Shown here in pieces: positions 9,101 through 16,022 of a stretch of 16,022 nucleotides of DNA. The position numbers and the translations under genes are program-made. Position 1 is the stretch's first letter. Each line of letters starts with the position of its first letter. The DNA lies in NCBI GenBank assembly GCA_902496345.1, contig CABVAP010000044.1, positions 1-16,022 on the forward strand. The letters run 5' to 3'. The stretch is from an uncultured Eubacteriales bacterium (GTDB lineage Bacteria > Bacillota > Clostridia > Lachnospirales > CAG-274). Under the pieces are notes generated by a model that worked only from the letters and a program-made list of their open reading frames with translations, searched no databases and was not told the origin of the DNA.

Positions 9101-9719
9101 CAATACCATCTTTATCTGTAAATGAAATTGTGAGAAGTAATTCGGAATAGTCATCAGTTTTTTCAAATAATTCAGGTAAAATATCGTGAAGCTTATTACA
9201 TTGCTTTATAAAAAGCATACGGAATAATTCGTCAAGCTTGTTTGTGTCCTTTAGCTGAATTATTTTGTCTTGCTCGTCTGCCGTAAACTCTAAATCTGTT
9301 TCAAATGGTCTTGTTACAAAGTCAGGCTCATTTTTATCTTTATTTTCAGAAGAAAGCACACGAACACCCGACGGTAAATAATCATTTACCTCCATAAATC
9401 GAATTGCAATAAGACGATTAAACCAAGTATATGCTACTTCCTCCACCACATACTTAAATGCTTCCTTATAGTCTTGCAAATCTCTTTCTTTACGCTTTAT
9501 AGCACTAACTAAAGCACTACGTTGTATGATTTCTTTGCCCGATATTTCTGCATAATTTTTAGTACCTATATCAAAAAAATGCAAATCGGCTGTCGAATTT
9601 GGCAATTTTTCTGCAATACCATTTTCACTGATGCCTAACATACCAGCTTTATATGTAATATCATCAATGAGCTTTTCTCTCGCCCATACTGCAAAATTCT
9701 TTATTTTTGTTTTGTCCAT
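6111..9719 (-). CDS. pglX: PglX, BREX N6-adenine DNA methyltransferase
   Basis: This 1202-residue protein is the size expected of BREX-1 PglX. It transfers a methyl group from S-adenosylmethionine to an adenine in a short non-palindromic target, marking host DNA as self. The SAM-binding motif I is FFDPCMGSGH (321-330), an acidic motif GMDID (364-368) follows, and the amino-methyltransferase catalytic motif NPPY is at 502-505, after VVCT. The region from about 650 to 840 is likely the target-recognition part, and residues about 1110-1160 are strongly coiled-coil. The ATG is preceded by CGGAGGTAAACCA, 27 nt after the SEFIR gene stop. Both motifs are intact, so methylation should work. The recognition site cannot be predicted from sequence alone. 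Confidence 0.96.
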   Translation of the reverse strand: MDKTKIKNFAVWAREKLIDDITYKAGMLGISENGIAEKLPNSTADLHFFDIGTKNYAEISGKEIIQRSALVSAIKRKERDLQDYKEAFKYVVEEVAYTWFNRLIAIRFMEVNDYLPSGVRVLSSENKDKNEPDFVTRPFETDLEFTADEQDKIIQLKDTNKLDELFRMLFIKQCNKLHDILPELFEKTDDYSELLLTISFTDKDGIVYRLVHDILEDDFNVEKEGQVEIIGWLYQYYISKKHDEIVNIYKGTIKKNDIPAATQLFTTDWVVRYMVDNSLGRYWIERNPQSKLAEKLDFFVTPKDGKINYIDEKIYPTDMTFFDPCMGSGHILVYAFDVLMEIYRECGYSDRDAALNIVEKNLFGMDIDKRAYQLAYFAVMMKARSYNRRALTKLSSNNLAVIEESNSINEFAFEGLTNDKEQNKIGEYLIEAYKDAKEIGALQTVENNDYKSFNEYLLNLEKTASQLDIFSMEWLKDTLSKMLQFTKQAFIMSQKFTVVCTNPPYMNKLEGRLKKFVVENYKAYSGDLFSVFMYRNFDYCKTDGYSAFMTPFVWMFIKTYEGLRKYIIETKAITSLIQMEYSAYDEATVPICSFILKNGRTNNKSLCFRLSDFKGGMEVQKQKVIEALADKNCGYFHEADQSNFSKIPGSPIAYWVSENFIRAFNNQRIGDVANPKKGLDTADNDRFLKNWFEPKINKIGFNFLNRETAKASCKKWFPLNSGGSFRKWYGNFGKVINWENDGFELSNFEKAYIRAKEYYFSEGISWTKISSSNFGVRYAPVGLIFDSAGQTVFSDKQNLYYILGFMCCKISSIILKFLNPTLNYQVGDIANLPLKVNEEKKPTIENIVQENILISKTDWDSFETSWDFKKHPLVMLSKCLWDATAVGASMHYYYGGHPKVGSPLEICYMLWQGECNERFKQLKANEEELNRIFIDIYGLQDELTPEVEDKDVTVRKADLQRDIKSLISYAVGCMFGRYSLDVEGLAYAGGEWDSSKYKAFIPDVDNCILITDEEYFENDIVGMFCDWLKKVYGENTLEENLDFIAKALGNKGNTSRQIIRNYFLNDFIKDHIKIYQKRPIYWLFDSGKQNGFKALCYMHRWNADTIGNMRVEYLHRMQRVYEKEIERMQEIIENSRDNKEISNATKRKEKLQKQLKESKEYDTLVAHLALSRIDIDLDDGVKVNYEKVQTANGKKMQILAKI

Positions 9720-9746
9720 TGGTTTACCTCCGTTATATATGCTGCA

Positions 9747-10859
9747 TTAAAAGTTCCCTACCTTTTTTAATACCACTTTGCATATATTATTTCCTTTTAT
9801 TTCAACACCTTTAAAGAAAGAAATATTGTCCATTCTTACAGCGTATTCGAAATTTATAATTAAGTTTTCTTGTGCTATCGGTTTATTTTTATTTTTGATT
9901 CCTATTGGCATAAGAAAGTACGGAACTTTGTTATCTGTTATACTCTTGAACATATCTCTATTATTAGAACCGTTTAATTCGTCCATCCATTGATAACGAC
10001 TAACAGAAGCAAGAAGTATTTCTTCTTGTGGAATTTCTGATTTTATAGCTCTCTCTATTGATTTATCAACATTCGGTCCAATATGGACGAAATATCCTTT
10101 ACCATAACTTCTCTCAGGGTCTTTGTAAACCCAACAGTCTTTAGGAAATGGAGGAACAATATATGAAACTTTGAGGAATTCATCAGCACTATTTTCTCCT
10201 GCATCAAATTTCCACACTTTAAAGATAGTCTTAGCTACTTCGTAGTTTTCAAAAAGTAGCCCAAGTACAGGTGCATATCCTGGTTGGAACAAATAAATCA
10301 TTCCTTTCCAATGAGCTTTATTCCACTTATCTAAATCAATAGGTGTTGAAAAGAACATCGTTTTTCTTTCTTTTTCAGGTAACGGTCTTAATTTTCCAAG
10401 AGGTGGCTTTTCATTTTTGTTGACACCTCTTAATCGCCAATATAATTTATCATATCCTGAATCTGTTCCTATATTGTAATATGTAAAAGGTTTAAAGGGA
10501 GTAGGAATATATTGTTCTTCTCCATCTTCGAAGAAAACAGGAATAAACTTTTGTGTTTCTGCACCAGCATCATATAAGTATTGATAAATAATACTTACCT
10601 CCCAAATAATACCTTTACCTTTTTTGTCAGAATAGAACTTATCATAGTACGATTTACAACACAATACTAAAACATAGTCTGACTCTCTTATTTGATTTTC
10701 CATCCAACGAGGCCACCCCTCTGATGGTGCTTCTTCATATAAGTCAACACTTGCGTCAATACCCTCTGAGCGTAACTTATTGGAAAATTCCAATACTTTA
10801 TCTTCGTAATTAGCATCTTGGTGGCTATATGATATAAAAACCTTTGGATTTTCGTTCAA
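9747..10859 (-). CDS. SEFIR/TIR-type domain protein with unknown C-terminal domain
   Basis: Residues 5-145 look like a SEFIR domain, the TIR relative: the first strand and box 1 are KVFISYSHQD (6-15), followed by LRSEGIDASVDLYE (29-42), a WPRWMENQIRESDYVLVL segment (49-66), GIIWEVSIIYQYLY (83-96) and FIPVFFEDG (105-113). Glu87, after Trp86, is a candidate for the glutamate used by TIR NAD-hydrolases, but this is inference. Residues about 165-370 form a globular region I do not recognise. The gene sits between brxC and pglX, 12 nt after the brxC stop, and is not a core BREX gene. Its start is TTG, fixed by AAGGAGGG 6 nt upstream, and no ATG fits. TIR and SEFIR proteins in bacteria often act as sensors or NAD-depleting effectors in phage defence. 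Confidence 0.88.
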   Translation of the reverse strand: MNENPKVFISYSHQDANYEDKVLEFSNKLRSEGIDASVDLYEEAPSEGWPRWMENQIRESDYVLVLCCKSYYDKFYSDKKGKGIIWEVSIIYQYLYDAGAETQKFIPVFFEDGEEQYIPTPFKPFTYYNIGTDSGYDKLYWRLRGVNKNEKPPLGKLRPLPEKERKTMFFSTPIDLDKWNKAHWKGMIYLFQPGYAPVLGLLFENYEVAKTIFKVWKFDAGENSADEFLKVSYIVPPFPKDCWVYKDPERSYGKGYFVHIGPNVDKSIERAIKSEIPQEEILLASVSRYQWMDELNGSNNRDMFKSITDNKVPYFLMPIGIKNKNKPIAQENLIINFEYAVRMDNISFFKGVEIKGNNICKVVLKKVGNF

Positions 10860-10865
10860 AACTAT

Positions 10866-10873
10866 CCCTCCTT
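10866..10873 (-). promoter_or_regulatory. Shine-Dalgarno that sets the TTG start of the SEFIR gene
   Basis: On the minus strand AAGGAGGG overlaps the brxC TAA stop and lies 6 nt before the TTG at 10857-10859. The full-strength site and spacing support the TTG as the real start. The overlap with the stop codon suggests translational coupling to brxC, while TTG itself should lower initiation. Confidence 0.75.
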
Positions 10874-13800
10874 AAAACTCAATATTAATAATTGTATCAT
10901 CTTCAAGTGAGTTGATAAGTTTCTTTTCAAGTTCGGCAATATATTTTTTAACATCTTCTTCTGTTTCAAGTTGCCAAGTAGTAGCAGTATTAATTGACTT
11001 TATGCTAACTGTTTTCTTTTTCTTAACAGGAGGCGTTGGAACAACAGGTGTTGCTGTTTTTCCACCATTATCTGTATTTTCTCCACCATTTGACGGATTT
11101 TCTATTTCATCTATTTCAATTAATTTAGCTTCTACGGTGCTTATTTCATTTAAACAACGCACCTTAAGTGCATCTGCTTCTATCTTAATATTTTGAAGTG
11201 TAGCGACATTGTTGCAATGAGATGCTTTGTCGCTAATCTCTTGAAATAATGTTGTAAACTTATCTTGTAATTTATTTTGACATTTTTTGCCTTTAAGCTC
11301 TTCAAAAACACGCTGTTTTGCTTCCTGAATAGCATTATCAACAGGCTTTTGCATATCATCAAGTAAATCACCATAAAGATTTGCAAAATTGTCCAGTAAA
11401 TCCGTAAGTTTAAAAATAACATCATAAGGTGCAGCCATTTTAAGTATCGCTTTAATATCATCAACAACAGCTTCTATCTGACTATTTACAATAAAAGTCT
11501 TGCTATCGTCATAAATCTTCATCAATTTAAGTGCCTTATCAAAAATACCTTTTTGGTCGCCCTTGAAAAACTTTTTAAGTGGTTCATAATCTTCTGCAAA
11601 ATCAAAATAATCATCTTTATTTCGGTCAATACCAGCAAAAAATTCATTGGCATACTTCATTTGCAAAATTTCTGACATTAATTTCTTGCCATTAGAAACA
11701 ACTGTTTTTCCTGGATAAGCTGGCTGATTAGAGTAATGAATTTCAAGCTTTTCAAGTTCAGTTTTCAAGCTGGAAGCATATCCTATAAAGCTTTTCATAA
11801 TAGCATCGTCATCATCACTTGCTGAAGTAATATTAAATAATTCTTTCATTACCTCTCGAACAGATTTCTTCTGCTTTTCATTTGCTTTGATACGCTTTTC
11901 TGTCATCAATTTTTCATTAAATTCTTTACGAGTTAAATAGCGAATAATTTCCTCCTCACTCTTAGATATAAGAGTAACAGCTTCATTATTGATAAACAGA
12001 GCAATCTCTCCAGCTTTAAAAAGCTTAGCAACAAGCCATTGAACATCAGCTTCTACAAAACCATAAGGTGCTTTTAAAAAACGTTCTAATATAGATTTCA
12101 TAGAAGTTTTCATATGTCTTTGAGTATTTAATGCAATGTAATCATTAACATCGTTAAGTGCTAATTCATTCTTAACACCTTTTACCTCCTCAAGGGTAAG
12201 CTGTTGATTGTTATTTTTAAGCATAGAACGAATATCTATTTCATTCATAGCAGTATCTATGTAGGATAGCTTGTGATAAACATTTGCAACTAATTTTCCA
12301 AGTGCCTCGTTGATACGATTAACAATTTCCTTAGAGTTAGTCTGAATTTTATCTCCATTCACATAAATATCTGCATTTTTAAGGCTTTCAGAAAGAAAAA
12401 GCTTCGCATTATTATTTCTTTCACGCATTTCAACTTTTTTAGCTTCTTTGATACTTTCAAACTTACTAATGTTATTTGTTGCATCATAGCGAATAAATTT
12501 TTCAATTTGCAAAGAAGAACGAATTTCATCAATGAAAGTTCTGTCCTCAGGCAATACAACAAGTACGCAGCTTGACTGACCTGATATAAACCTCATTTTG
12601 GTTTCATCAGCTCTTTCATCACTATTAGGTGTTAGAATTTTTAATGTAATATCATTGTTCTGATTAGCTTTATATGGCTTTTCATCAACAATTTGATTAA
12701 AAGCAAAAGCATATCTGCCATTAAAAGCAGGATAACGATATTTTTTTTCATCATAAAGACCCTCAAAAATCATTTCAGAAACCTTTGCTGTTACTTCACC
12801 AGAATCTACATTCTGCGACTCAATGGCTCTGTTGATTTCCTGTTCCTCATTAGTAAGGAATACATAAATATCACTATTTTTCTGAACCAAGGTTTGCCTA
12901 ACAAGACGCTTTAAAGAATCTTCAACCCTCTGTGCAAGCTCCATTCGGTCATCATTTACATTTGAAACCATAAGGCTTGTAATGTTTTCGATATTTGCTT
13001 TTATTTCTTTTACATACTTAATCATAAAGAGTGTTTTAAGCACATTTACATCAAAACATTCTTTATCGTGATTAGGGTTAAGGTATTCGTTATCCAATGC
13101 ACGAGATATAACACCTTTATGAGAGTGGTCAAGGAATTGCTCAAGTGCATCATAAAACATATTAAATGGCACAATGGTACCCGGCTCGTCATTCATAACC
13201 TTTACAGCAGATTCTTTAAATAAAGCAAGCATTGAACGCTCACCCTCAGCAAGATGCTTGCCCGATGCACCGTGAGTACGAATAGACGTAAGTACACTAC
13301 CAAGCAAATTAAACTGATAAGGAATAAACGGATATATATCTGCAAAATTACTATTGCTGGAGTAAAGCTTCTTTTCTACACCATCATTGAAAATAATAAG
13401 GTTCTTGATTACTGTGCCTTTTTCGTCATAAAGTAAAGAAAGTGTTTGCTTTCCAGCTTCATTCTTTTCAAGTATTCTCTTTTTAATAACCTCATCAACA
13501 TTAGCTGAAGAAAGGGAAAGGCGAGTATCAAAACGACCTTGAATTTTAGAAAAGTCATTTCCTTTTGTCTTTGTGATAGAATCAATATCCTGTTGACTTG
13601 TTACAACAATCCAAGCCTTGCCATTACAAGCTGTACCTAAATCCTCTGTTACAGTTTGGAGATTAAGCATAAGCTTAGAGTCATCACCAATATACTGACC
13701 AATCTCGTCAATTAAAAATACAATGTGATGGTTATTGCCTTTTTTATCAATATATTTCTTTACAAGCTGTGCAAAATCTTCAACTTTATATTTATAATCA

Positions 13801-14504
13801 CCAGTAGCCTTTTCGCACCAATTTCTACCTGCCTCAACACTCATAAAACCAATTTCGTCAAGAACTTCTACAACATCGTCTTGAATAAAATCAAAATCAC
13901 TTCGTGCCTCTAACCAGTCAGAGCCAAAGCTATCCTCGAATTTTTCTTTAAACAAATCATACTTGCCTTCTTCTGTAAGCTTACGTTCTAAATCGGCAAG
14001 GAAAGGATTAGAGCCACTAAAACCTTGCATCTCATTAAATACATTCTGCAATACAGAAACAATAGCCACCTTAGACTGCTTTCCATTTACTTCACTCTTT
14101 GAATCAATGTTAAAAAGTACAACATCGGTGGGAATAGTAGTAGATAACTGCATATCTGCAAGCACCATAGGGTCCTGTATTTTATTATCATCAACAAAAT
14201 AATCAATAGCTTTTTTCCCATTTACATCTTTATTAGCAAGAAGATAGGATAATATTTTCAAAAAGTGAGATTTACCACTTCCAAAGAAGCCCGAAATCCA
14301 TACACCCATTTTATCAGTATTGCCCGTAATTCCCTTCTTATAGCTTGCAAAAAAATCAGAGAAATGCTTCTGCAATTCACGAGTTACAACATACTCTTCA
14401 AGCTCTTGCTGAATATTTGCATTGTCATCTTGTCCAACTTTAATTACACCTTTAATATCTCTGTCAATAGGTTTTGAAAACATATTTTTAATAATCATAC
14501 TCAT
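10872..14504 (-). CDS. brxC: BrxC, large P-loop ATPase of BREX
   Basis: This protein of about 1210 residues matches BrxC in size and position. BrxC (also called PglY-like) is a P-loop ATPase needed for BREX defence and, in studied systems, for methylation. Motifs are Walker A GFFGSGKSH (72-80), Walker B HIVFLIDEIGQYIG (260-273) with Asp266 and Glu267, and a sensor-like VTSQQDID (301-308). A helical middle and C-terminal part follows. Near residues 1125-1150 a low-complexity linker rich in Gly, Asn, Thr and Pro leads to a KKKK stretch and a final coiled segment. The ATG at 14504 is only 2 nt from GGAG. The in-frame ATG at 14496-14498 has an ideal 8-nt spacing and is the more likely start, giving 1208 residues beginning MIIKNMFSKP. 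Confidence 0.96.
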   Translation of the reverse strand: MSMIIKNMFSKPIDRDIKGVIKVGQDDNANIQQELEEYVVTRELQKHFSDFFASYKKGITGNTDKMGVWISGFFGSGKSHFLKILSYLLANKDVNGKKAIDYFVDDNKIQDPMVLADMQLSTTIPTDVVLFNIDSKSEVNGKQSKVAIVSVLQNVFNEMQGFSGSNPFLADLERKLTEEGKYDLFKEKFEDSFGSDWLEARSDFDFIQDDVVEVLDEIGFMSVEAGRNWCEKATGDYKYKVEDFAQLVKKYIDKKGNNHHIVFLIDEIGQYIGDDSKLMLNLQTVTEDLGTACNGKAWIVVTSQQDIDSITKTKGNDFSKIQGRFDTRLSLSSANVDEVIKKRILEKNEAGKQTLSLLYDEKGTVIKNLIIFNDGVEKKLYSSNSNFADIYPFIPYQFNLLGSVLTSIRTHGASGKHLAEGERSMLALFKESAVKVMNDEPGTIVPFNMFYDALEQFLDHSHKGVISRALDNEYLNPNHDKECFDVNVLKTLFMIKYVKEIKANIENITSLMVSNVNDDRMELAQRVEDSLKRLVRQTLVQKNSDIYVFLTNEEQEINRAIESQNVDSGEVTAKVSEMIFEGLYDEKKYRYPAFNGRYAFAFNQIVDEKPYKANQNNDITLKILTPNSDERADETKMRFISGQSSCVLVVLPEDRTFIDEIRSSLQIEKFIRYDATNNISKFESIKEAKKVEMRERNNNAKLFLSESLKNADIYVNGDKIQTNSKEIVNRINEALGKLVANVYHKLSYIDTAMNEIDIRSMLKNNNQQLTLEEVKGVKNELALNDVNDYIALNTQRHMKTSMKSILERFLKAPYGFVEADVQWLVAKLFKAGEIALFINNEAVTLISKSEEEIIRYLTRKEFNEKLMTEKRIKANEKQKKSVREVMKELFNITSASDDDDAIMKSFIGYASSLKTELEKLEIHYSNQPAYPGKTVVSNGKKLMSEILQMKYANEFFAGIDRNKDDYFDFAEDYEPLKKFFKGDQKGIFDKALKLMKIYDDSKTFIVNSQIEAVVDDIKAILKMAAPYDVIFKLTDLLDNFANLYGDLLDDMQKPVDNAIQEAKQRVFEELKGKKCQNKLQDKFTTLFQEISDKASHCNNVATLQNIKIEADALKVRCLNEISTVEAKLIEIDEIENPSNGGENTDNGGKTATPVVPTPPVKKKKTVSIKSINTATTWQLETEEDVKKYIAELEKKLINSLEDDTIINIEF

Positions 14505-14510
14505 CTCTCC

Positions 14511-15089
14511 TTAATCTACAAGCTTAAACGCTCTGTAATAGTTATCGTCTTTAATTTCCCCAAATAACACAAGCTCCTGACCGTCATAATTGCCCGGGTA
14601 AAACAATACTACTGGCACATTATCAATTACTTGATGCAAGTTATTTAATATTGTATGTGAACGCAATATCGGATAACTTTTTCCTATACCGATAATAAAA
14701 ACAACTGCCTTTTCAGGTGTATTATCTTTTATATAATTAACAATTAAACTGTCTGCTGAAGTTATCCTCAACATATTGCTAATTGATTTTGATACTCTTT
14801 CAAAACCTTTTGTTTTCTCAAATTGATAGCATTTTTCTAAATATCCCTTATTCTTGAGAATATCAATTACAATATCATATAAATCAAATACTATAATTTT
14901 AAAGCTATCGTTTGAATTCTCGTTTTTTTTCTTAATATATTCAATCCTTTCACGAACATACAGTTCTTTTTCAGCAGGATAATCGAATATATAATATCCA
15001 ACTTCATTTCCTAAACCTTTATTTTCTCTAAATGAAGGTTTCTGTATCATTTCTTCTGCCTTATCTAATCTTTCTTCAAGTGATGACAT
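14511..15089 (-). CDS. brxB: BrxB, DUF1788 protein of BREX
   Basis: This 192-residue protein is second in the operon, as expected for BrxB (DUF1788 family), a small BREX-1 component required for defence that probably works in the BrxC-PglZ-PglX complex. It begins MSSLEERLDKAEEMIQKPSF and contains the family-style segments FKIIVFDLYDI (62-72) and VVFIIGIGKSYPILRSHTILN, then PVVLFYPGNYDGQ near the C-terminus. No catalytic motif is visible. The ATG follows the brxA TAA with no gap and is served by GGGGGTG inside the end of brxA, so translation is surely coupled. An A8 tract encodes Lys53-Asn56. Confidence 0.93.
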   Translation of the reverse strand: MSSLEERLDKAEEMIQKPSFRENKGLGNEVGYYIFDYPAEKELYVRERIEYIKKKNENSNDSFKIIVFDLYDIVIDILKNKGYLEKCYQFEKTKGFERVSKSISNMLRITSADSLIVNYIKDNTPEKAVVFIIGIGKSYPILRSHTILNNLHQVIDNVPVVLFYPGNYDGQELVLFGEIKDDNYYRAFKLVD

Positions 15090-15692
15090 TTAATTCACCC
15101 CCGTAATTGCTTTTACTATATCACCATCACCACAAGCCTCAAGATAACGCTCTAATGCAATATCAAGGATAGGTGGTGTTATTGTTTTTTGTTTGTTTAC
15201 TATTGTTAATAAGTTAGCATCTGTCAAATAGTTAAAGTAAATGGAACGCAATCTGCGTTTTGTTCCGTCTGTCCACTTTGCTATGTCATCATTTTGAACC
15301 TCTTTGTTATTGAAAAATATATTTACATCAGCATCTTCTATTGTTGGTATGCCAAGAATAATCTTTTCACGATAGACCTCAAACATAAATTCAAAAAACA
15401 ATCTGTCAGACCTTAAAACTGCAACCAGATTAATAATCTTTTGTGTCGCTAAATCTGAGTTGCAAAACAATTCAATAAGTGATTTATCTAACTTTTTTGC
15501 TCTATTCCAAATGTAGCCATAAATTCTTTTTGCTCTATATTCTTTGGCAGCACCGAAGAGATTTTCTTCTATGCATAATTTCTTTATTTCTTCTTCAGAT
15601 TTTCCTTCGTTAATCAGTTTTATGATTTTTTTCATTTCAACAAACCAAAACGATTGAGAAACCAATCCTGCACTATATGTTTCACTTATCAT
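15090..15692 (-). CDS. brxA: BrxA, DUF1819 protein, first gene of the BREX operon
   Basis: This 200-residue protein beginning MISETYSAGLVSQSFWFVEM is the standard first gene of BREX-1 (DUF1819 family). Homologues have a NusB-like helical fold and bind DNA. Their exact role in defence is not settled, and in some systems they are dispensable. Family-typical features visible are the N-terminal YSAGL, the segment FCNSDLATQKIINLVAVLRSD around residues 76-96, FMFEVYREK (101-109), and RRLRSIYFNYLTDANLL in the C-terminal third. The ATG is preceded by AAAGGTGATTAG. It is separated from its promoter by a leader of about 220 nt that carries a MITE-like element. Confidence 0.94.
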   Translation of the reverse strand: MISETYSAGLVSQSFWFVEMKKIIKLINEGKSEEEIKKLCIEENLFGAAKEYRAKRIYGYIWNRAKKLDKSLIELFCNSDLATQKIINLVAVLRSDRLFFEFMFEVYREKIILGIPTIEDADVNIFFNNKEVQNDDIAKWTDGTKRRLRSIYFNYLTDANLLTIVNKQKTITPPILDIALERYLEACGDGDIVKAITGVN

Positions 15693-15726
15693 CTAATCAC
15701 CTTTTAGTTATAAATTTCATTATCTA

Positions 15727-15811
15727 AGGAACTACTGATTAATTAAGCACTTCATAAATTCGGGTTAAATTTTTCTCCGAATTTATTTTGGCGAATTAAT
15801 CAGTGTTTCCC
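15727..15811. mobile_element. MITE-like hairpin element, right copy, in the brxA leader (about 85 bp)
   Basis: The left end (AGGAACTACTGATTAATT from 15727) and right end (AATTAATCAGTGTTTCCC ending at 15811) are imperfect terminal inverted repeats, with a TA on each outer side (15725-15726 and 15812-15813). The centre is a perfect 10-bp stem ATAAATTCGG/CCGAATTTAT (15754-15763 with 15777-15786) around 13 nt. The termini match those of the 447-597 element, and 15794-15814 is identical to 580-600, but the interiors differ in length and sequence. It is non-coding. In the brxA transcript it would form a stable hairpin ending about 35 nt before the start codon. Confidence 0.7.
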
Positions 15812-15920
15812 TAAATTTATCATTTTATTTGTACTATATTTAGGACATATAACCTTAAACAACATTTTTACTACAATTCTTCTTAAATTTATAAAATGAT
15901 ACACTTCCCTACTATTTATT

Positions 15921-15949
15921 AGTATATCAAAAATAGCATCATTTTTCAA
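15921..15949 (-). promoter_or_regulatory. probable sigma-A promoter of the BREX operon
   Basis: On the minus strand TTGAAA (15944-15949) and TATACT (15921-15926) are separated by exactly 17 nt. Each hexamer differs from consensus at one position. Transcription would begin near 15913, giving a leader of about 220 nt. The inverted repeat AAAAAT-N6-ATTTTT (15929-15946) lies between the two hexamers and could be an operator, but it is short and AT-only. A weaker alternative (TTGTTT-N18-TATAGT, 15833-15862) lies nearer brxA, also upstream of the MITE-like element. Confidence 0.65.
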
Positions 15950-15991
15950 CACTATTAACAATTATTTCACGGAAATCAATTTTTGAAATTA

Positions 15992-16020
15992 TGTACAAAA
16001 AATAAGATAAGTGCTATAAT
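15992..16020 (+). promoter_or_regulatory. plus-strand extended -10 promoter leading out of the window
   Basis: TATAAT (16015-16020) is a perfect -10 with an extended TG one base upstream (TGCTATAAT). TGTACA (15992-15997) lies 17 nt before it as a moderate -35. It faces away from the BREX operon, so a divergent gene should start just beyond the right edge. Confidence 0.55.
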
Positions 16021-16022
16021 TA

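Noticed and set aside
6111..9719. Phase-variable or shuffled pglX (inverted repeats, recombinase or a second partial pglX nearby)
   Set aside because: pglX is full length, no recombinase gene or duplicate target-recognition segment is present, and no long inverted repeat was seen.
10912..11196. Plus-strand open frame of 94 codons opposite the 3' end of brxC, and similar plus-strand frames opposite brxC, pglZ and pglX
   Set aside because: They are mirrors of well-supported minus-strand genes, have no ribosome binding sites, and give low-complexity products.
14923..14930. A8 homopolymer in brxB (and another at 12741-12748 in brxC) as phase-variation switches
   Set aside because: Runs of 8 A are expected in lysine codons of AT-rich genes. 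Both frames are intact and nothing else suggests slippage.
15833..15862. Alternative brxA promoter TTGTTT-N18-TATAGT
   Set aside because: The -35 matches consensus at only three positions and the spacing is 18. The upstream TTGAAA-N17-TATACT is clearly better, though both could be used.
1..16022. CRISPR arrays, tRNA or rRNA genes, or a complete insertion sequence
   Set aside because: No regularly spaced direct repeats, no cloverleaf-like or rRNA sequence and no transposase gene were seen on either strand.

Overview
The window holds an almost complete type 1 BREX phage-defence operon, all on the minus strand. It runs from brxA at the right (about 15.7 kb) through brxB, brxC, pglX and pglZ to brxL at the left (about 0.8 kb). 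The DNA is AT-rich, has strong AGGAGG-type ribosome binding sites and uses TTG as a start at least once. This points to a low-GC Firmicute, probably a gut-type clostridium, although no gene here fixes the species.

Region by region: positions 1-767 are not part of the operon. They hold a possible tail of a plus-strand gene, a good plus-strand terminator, a stretch dense in short inverted repeats, a MITE-like hairpin element (447-597) and the last codons of a possible broken plus-strand gene ending at 682. Positions 768-15692 are the operon: nine genes with gaps of 0 to 32 nt, several with the Shine-Dalgarno sequence overlapping the upstream stop codon, so they are very likely one transcript. 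Positions 15693-16022 are the control region. It holds a second MITE-like element (15727-15811) with the same termini as the left one, a good promoter for the operon (TTGAAA-N17-TATACT) upstream of that element, and at the right edge a plus-strand extended -10 promoter firing out of the window.

The six BREX-1 core genes carry their diagnostic motifs: P-loop and Walker B in BrxC and BrxL, DPxxGSGH and NPPY in PglX, and the metal-site motifs in PglZ. In known BREX systems PglX methylates an adenine in a short non-palindromic site to mark self DNA, and the other proteins block replication of unmarked phage DNA.

The unusual part is three non-core genes in the same operon: a SEFIR/TIR-type protein with an unrecognised C-terminal half, between brxC and pglX and started from TTG; a three-helix membrane protein, between pglX and pglZ; and a 48-residue hydrophilic, probably disordered protein directly after it. 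TIR-type sensors or enzymes and small membrane proteins are common parts of abortive-infection systems. My reading, which is inference, is that this BREX locus carries a built-in second defence layer or regulator. The paired MITE-like elements at both ends of the cassette are the other notable feature.
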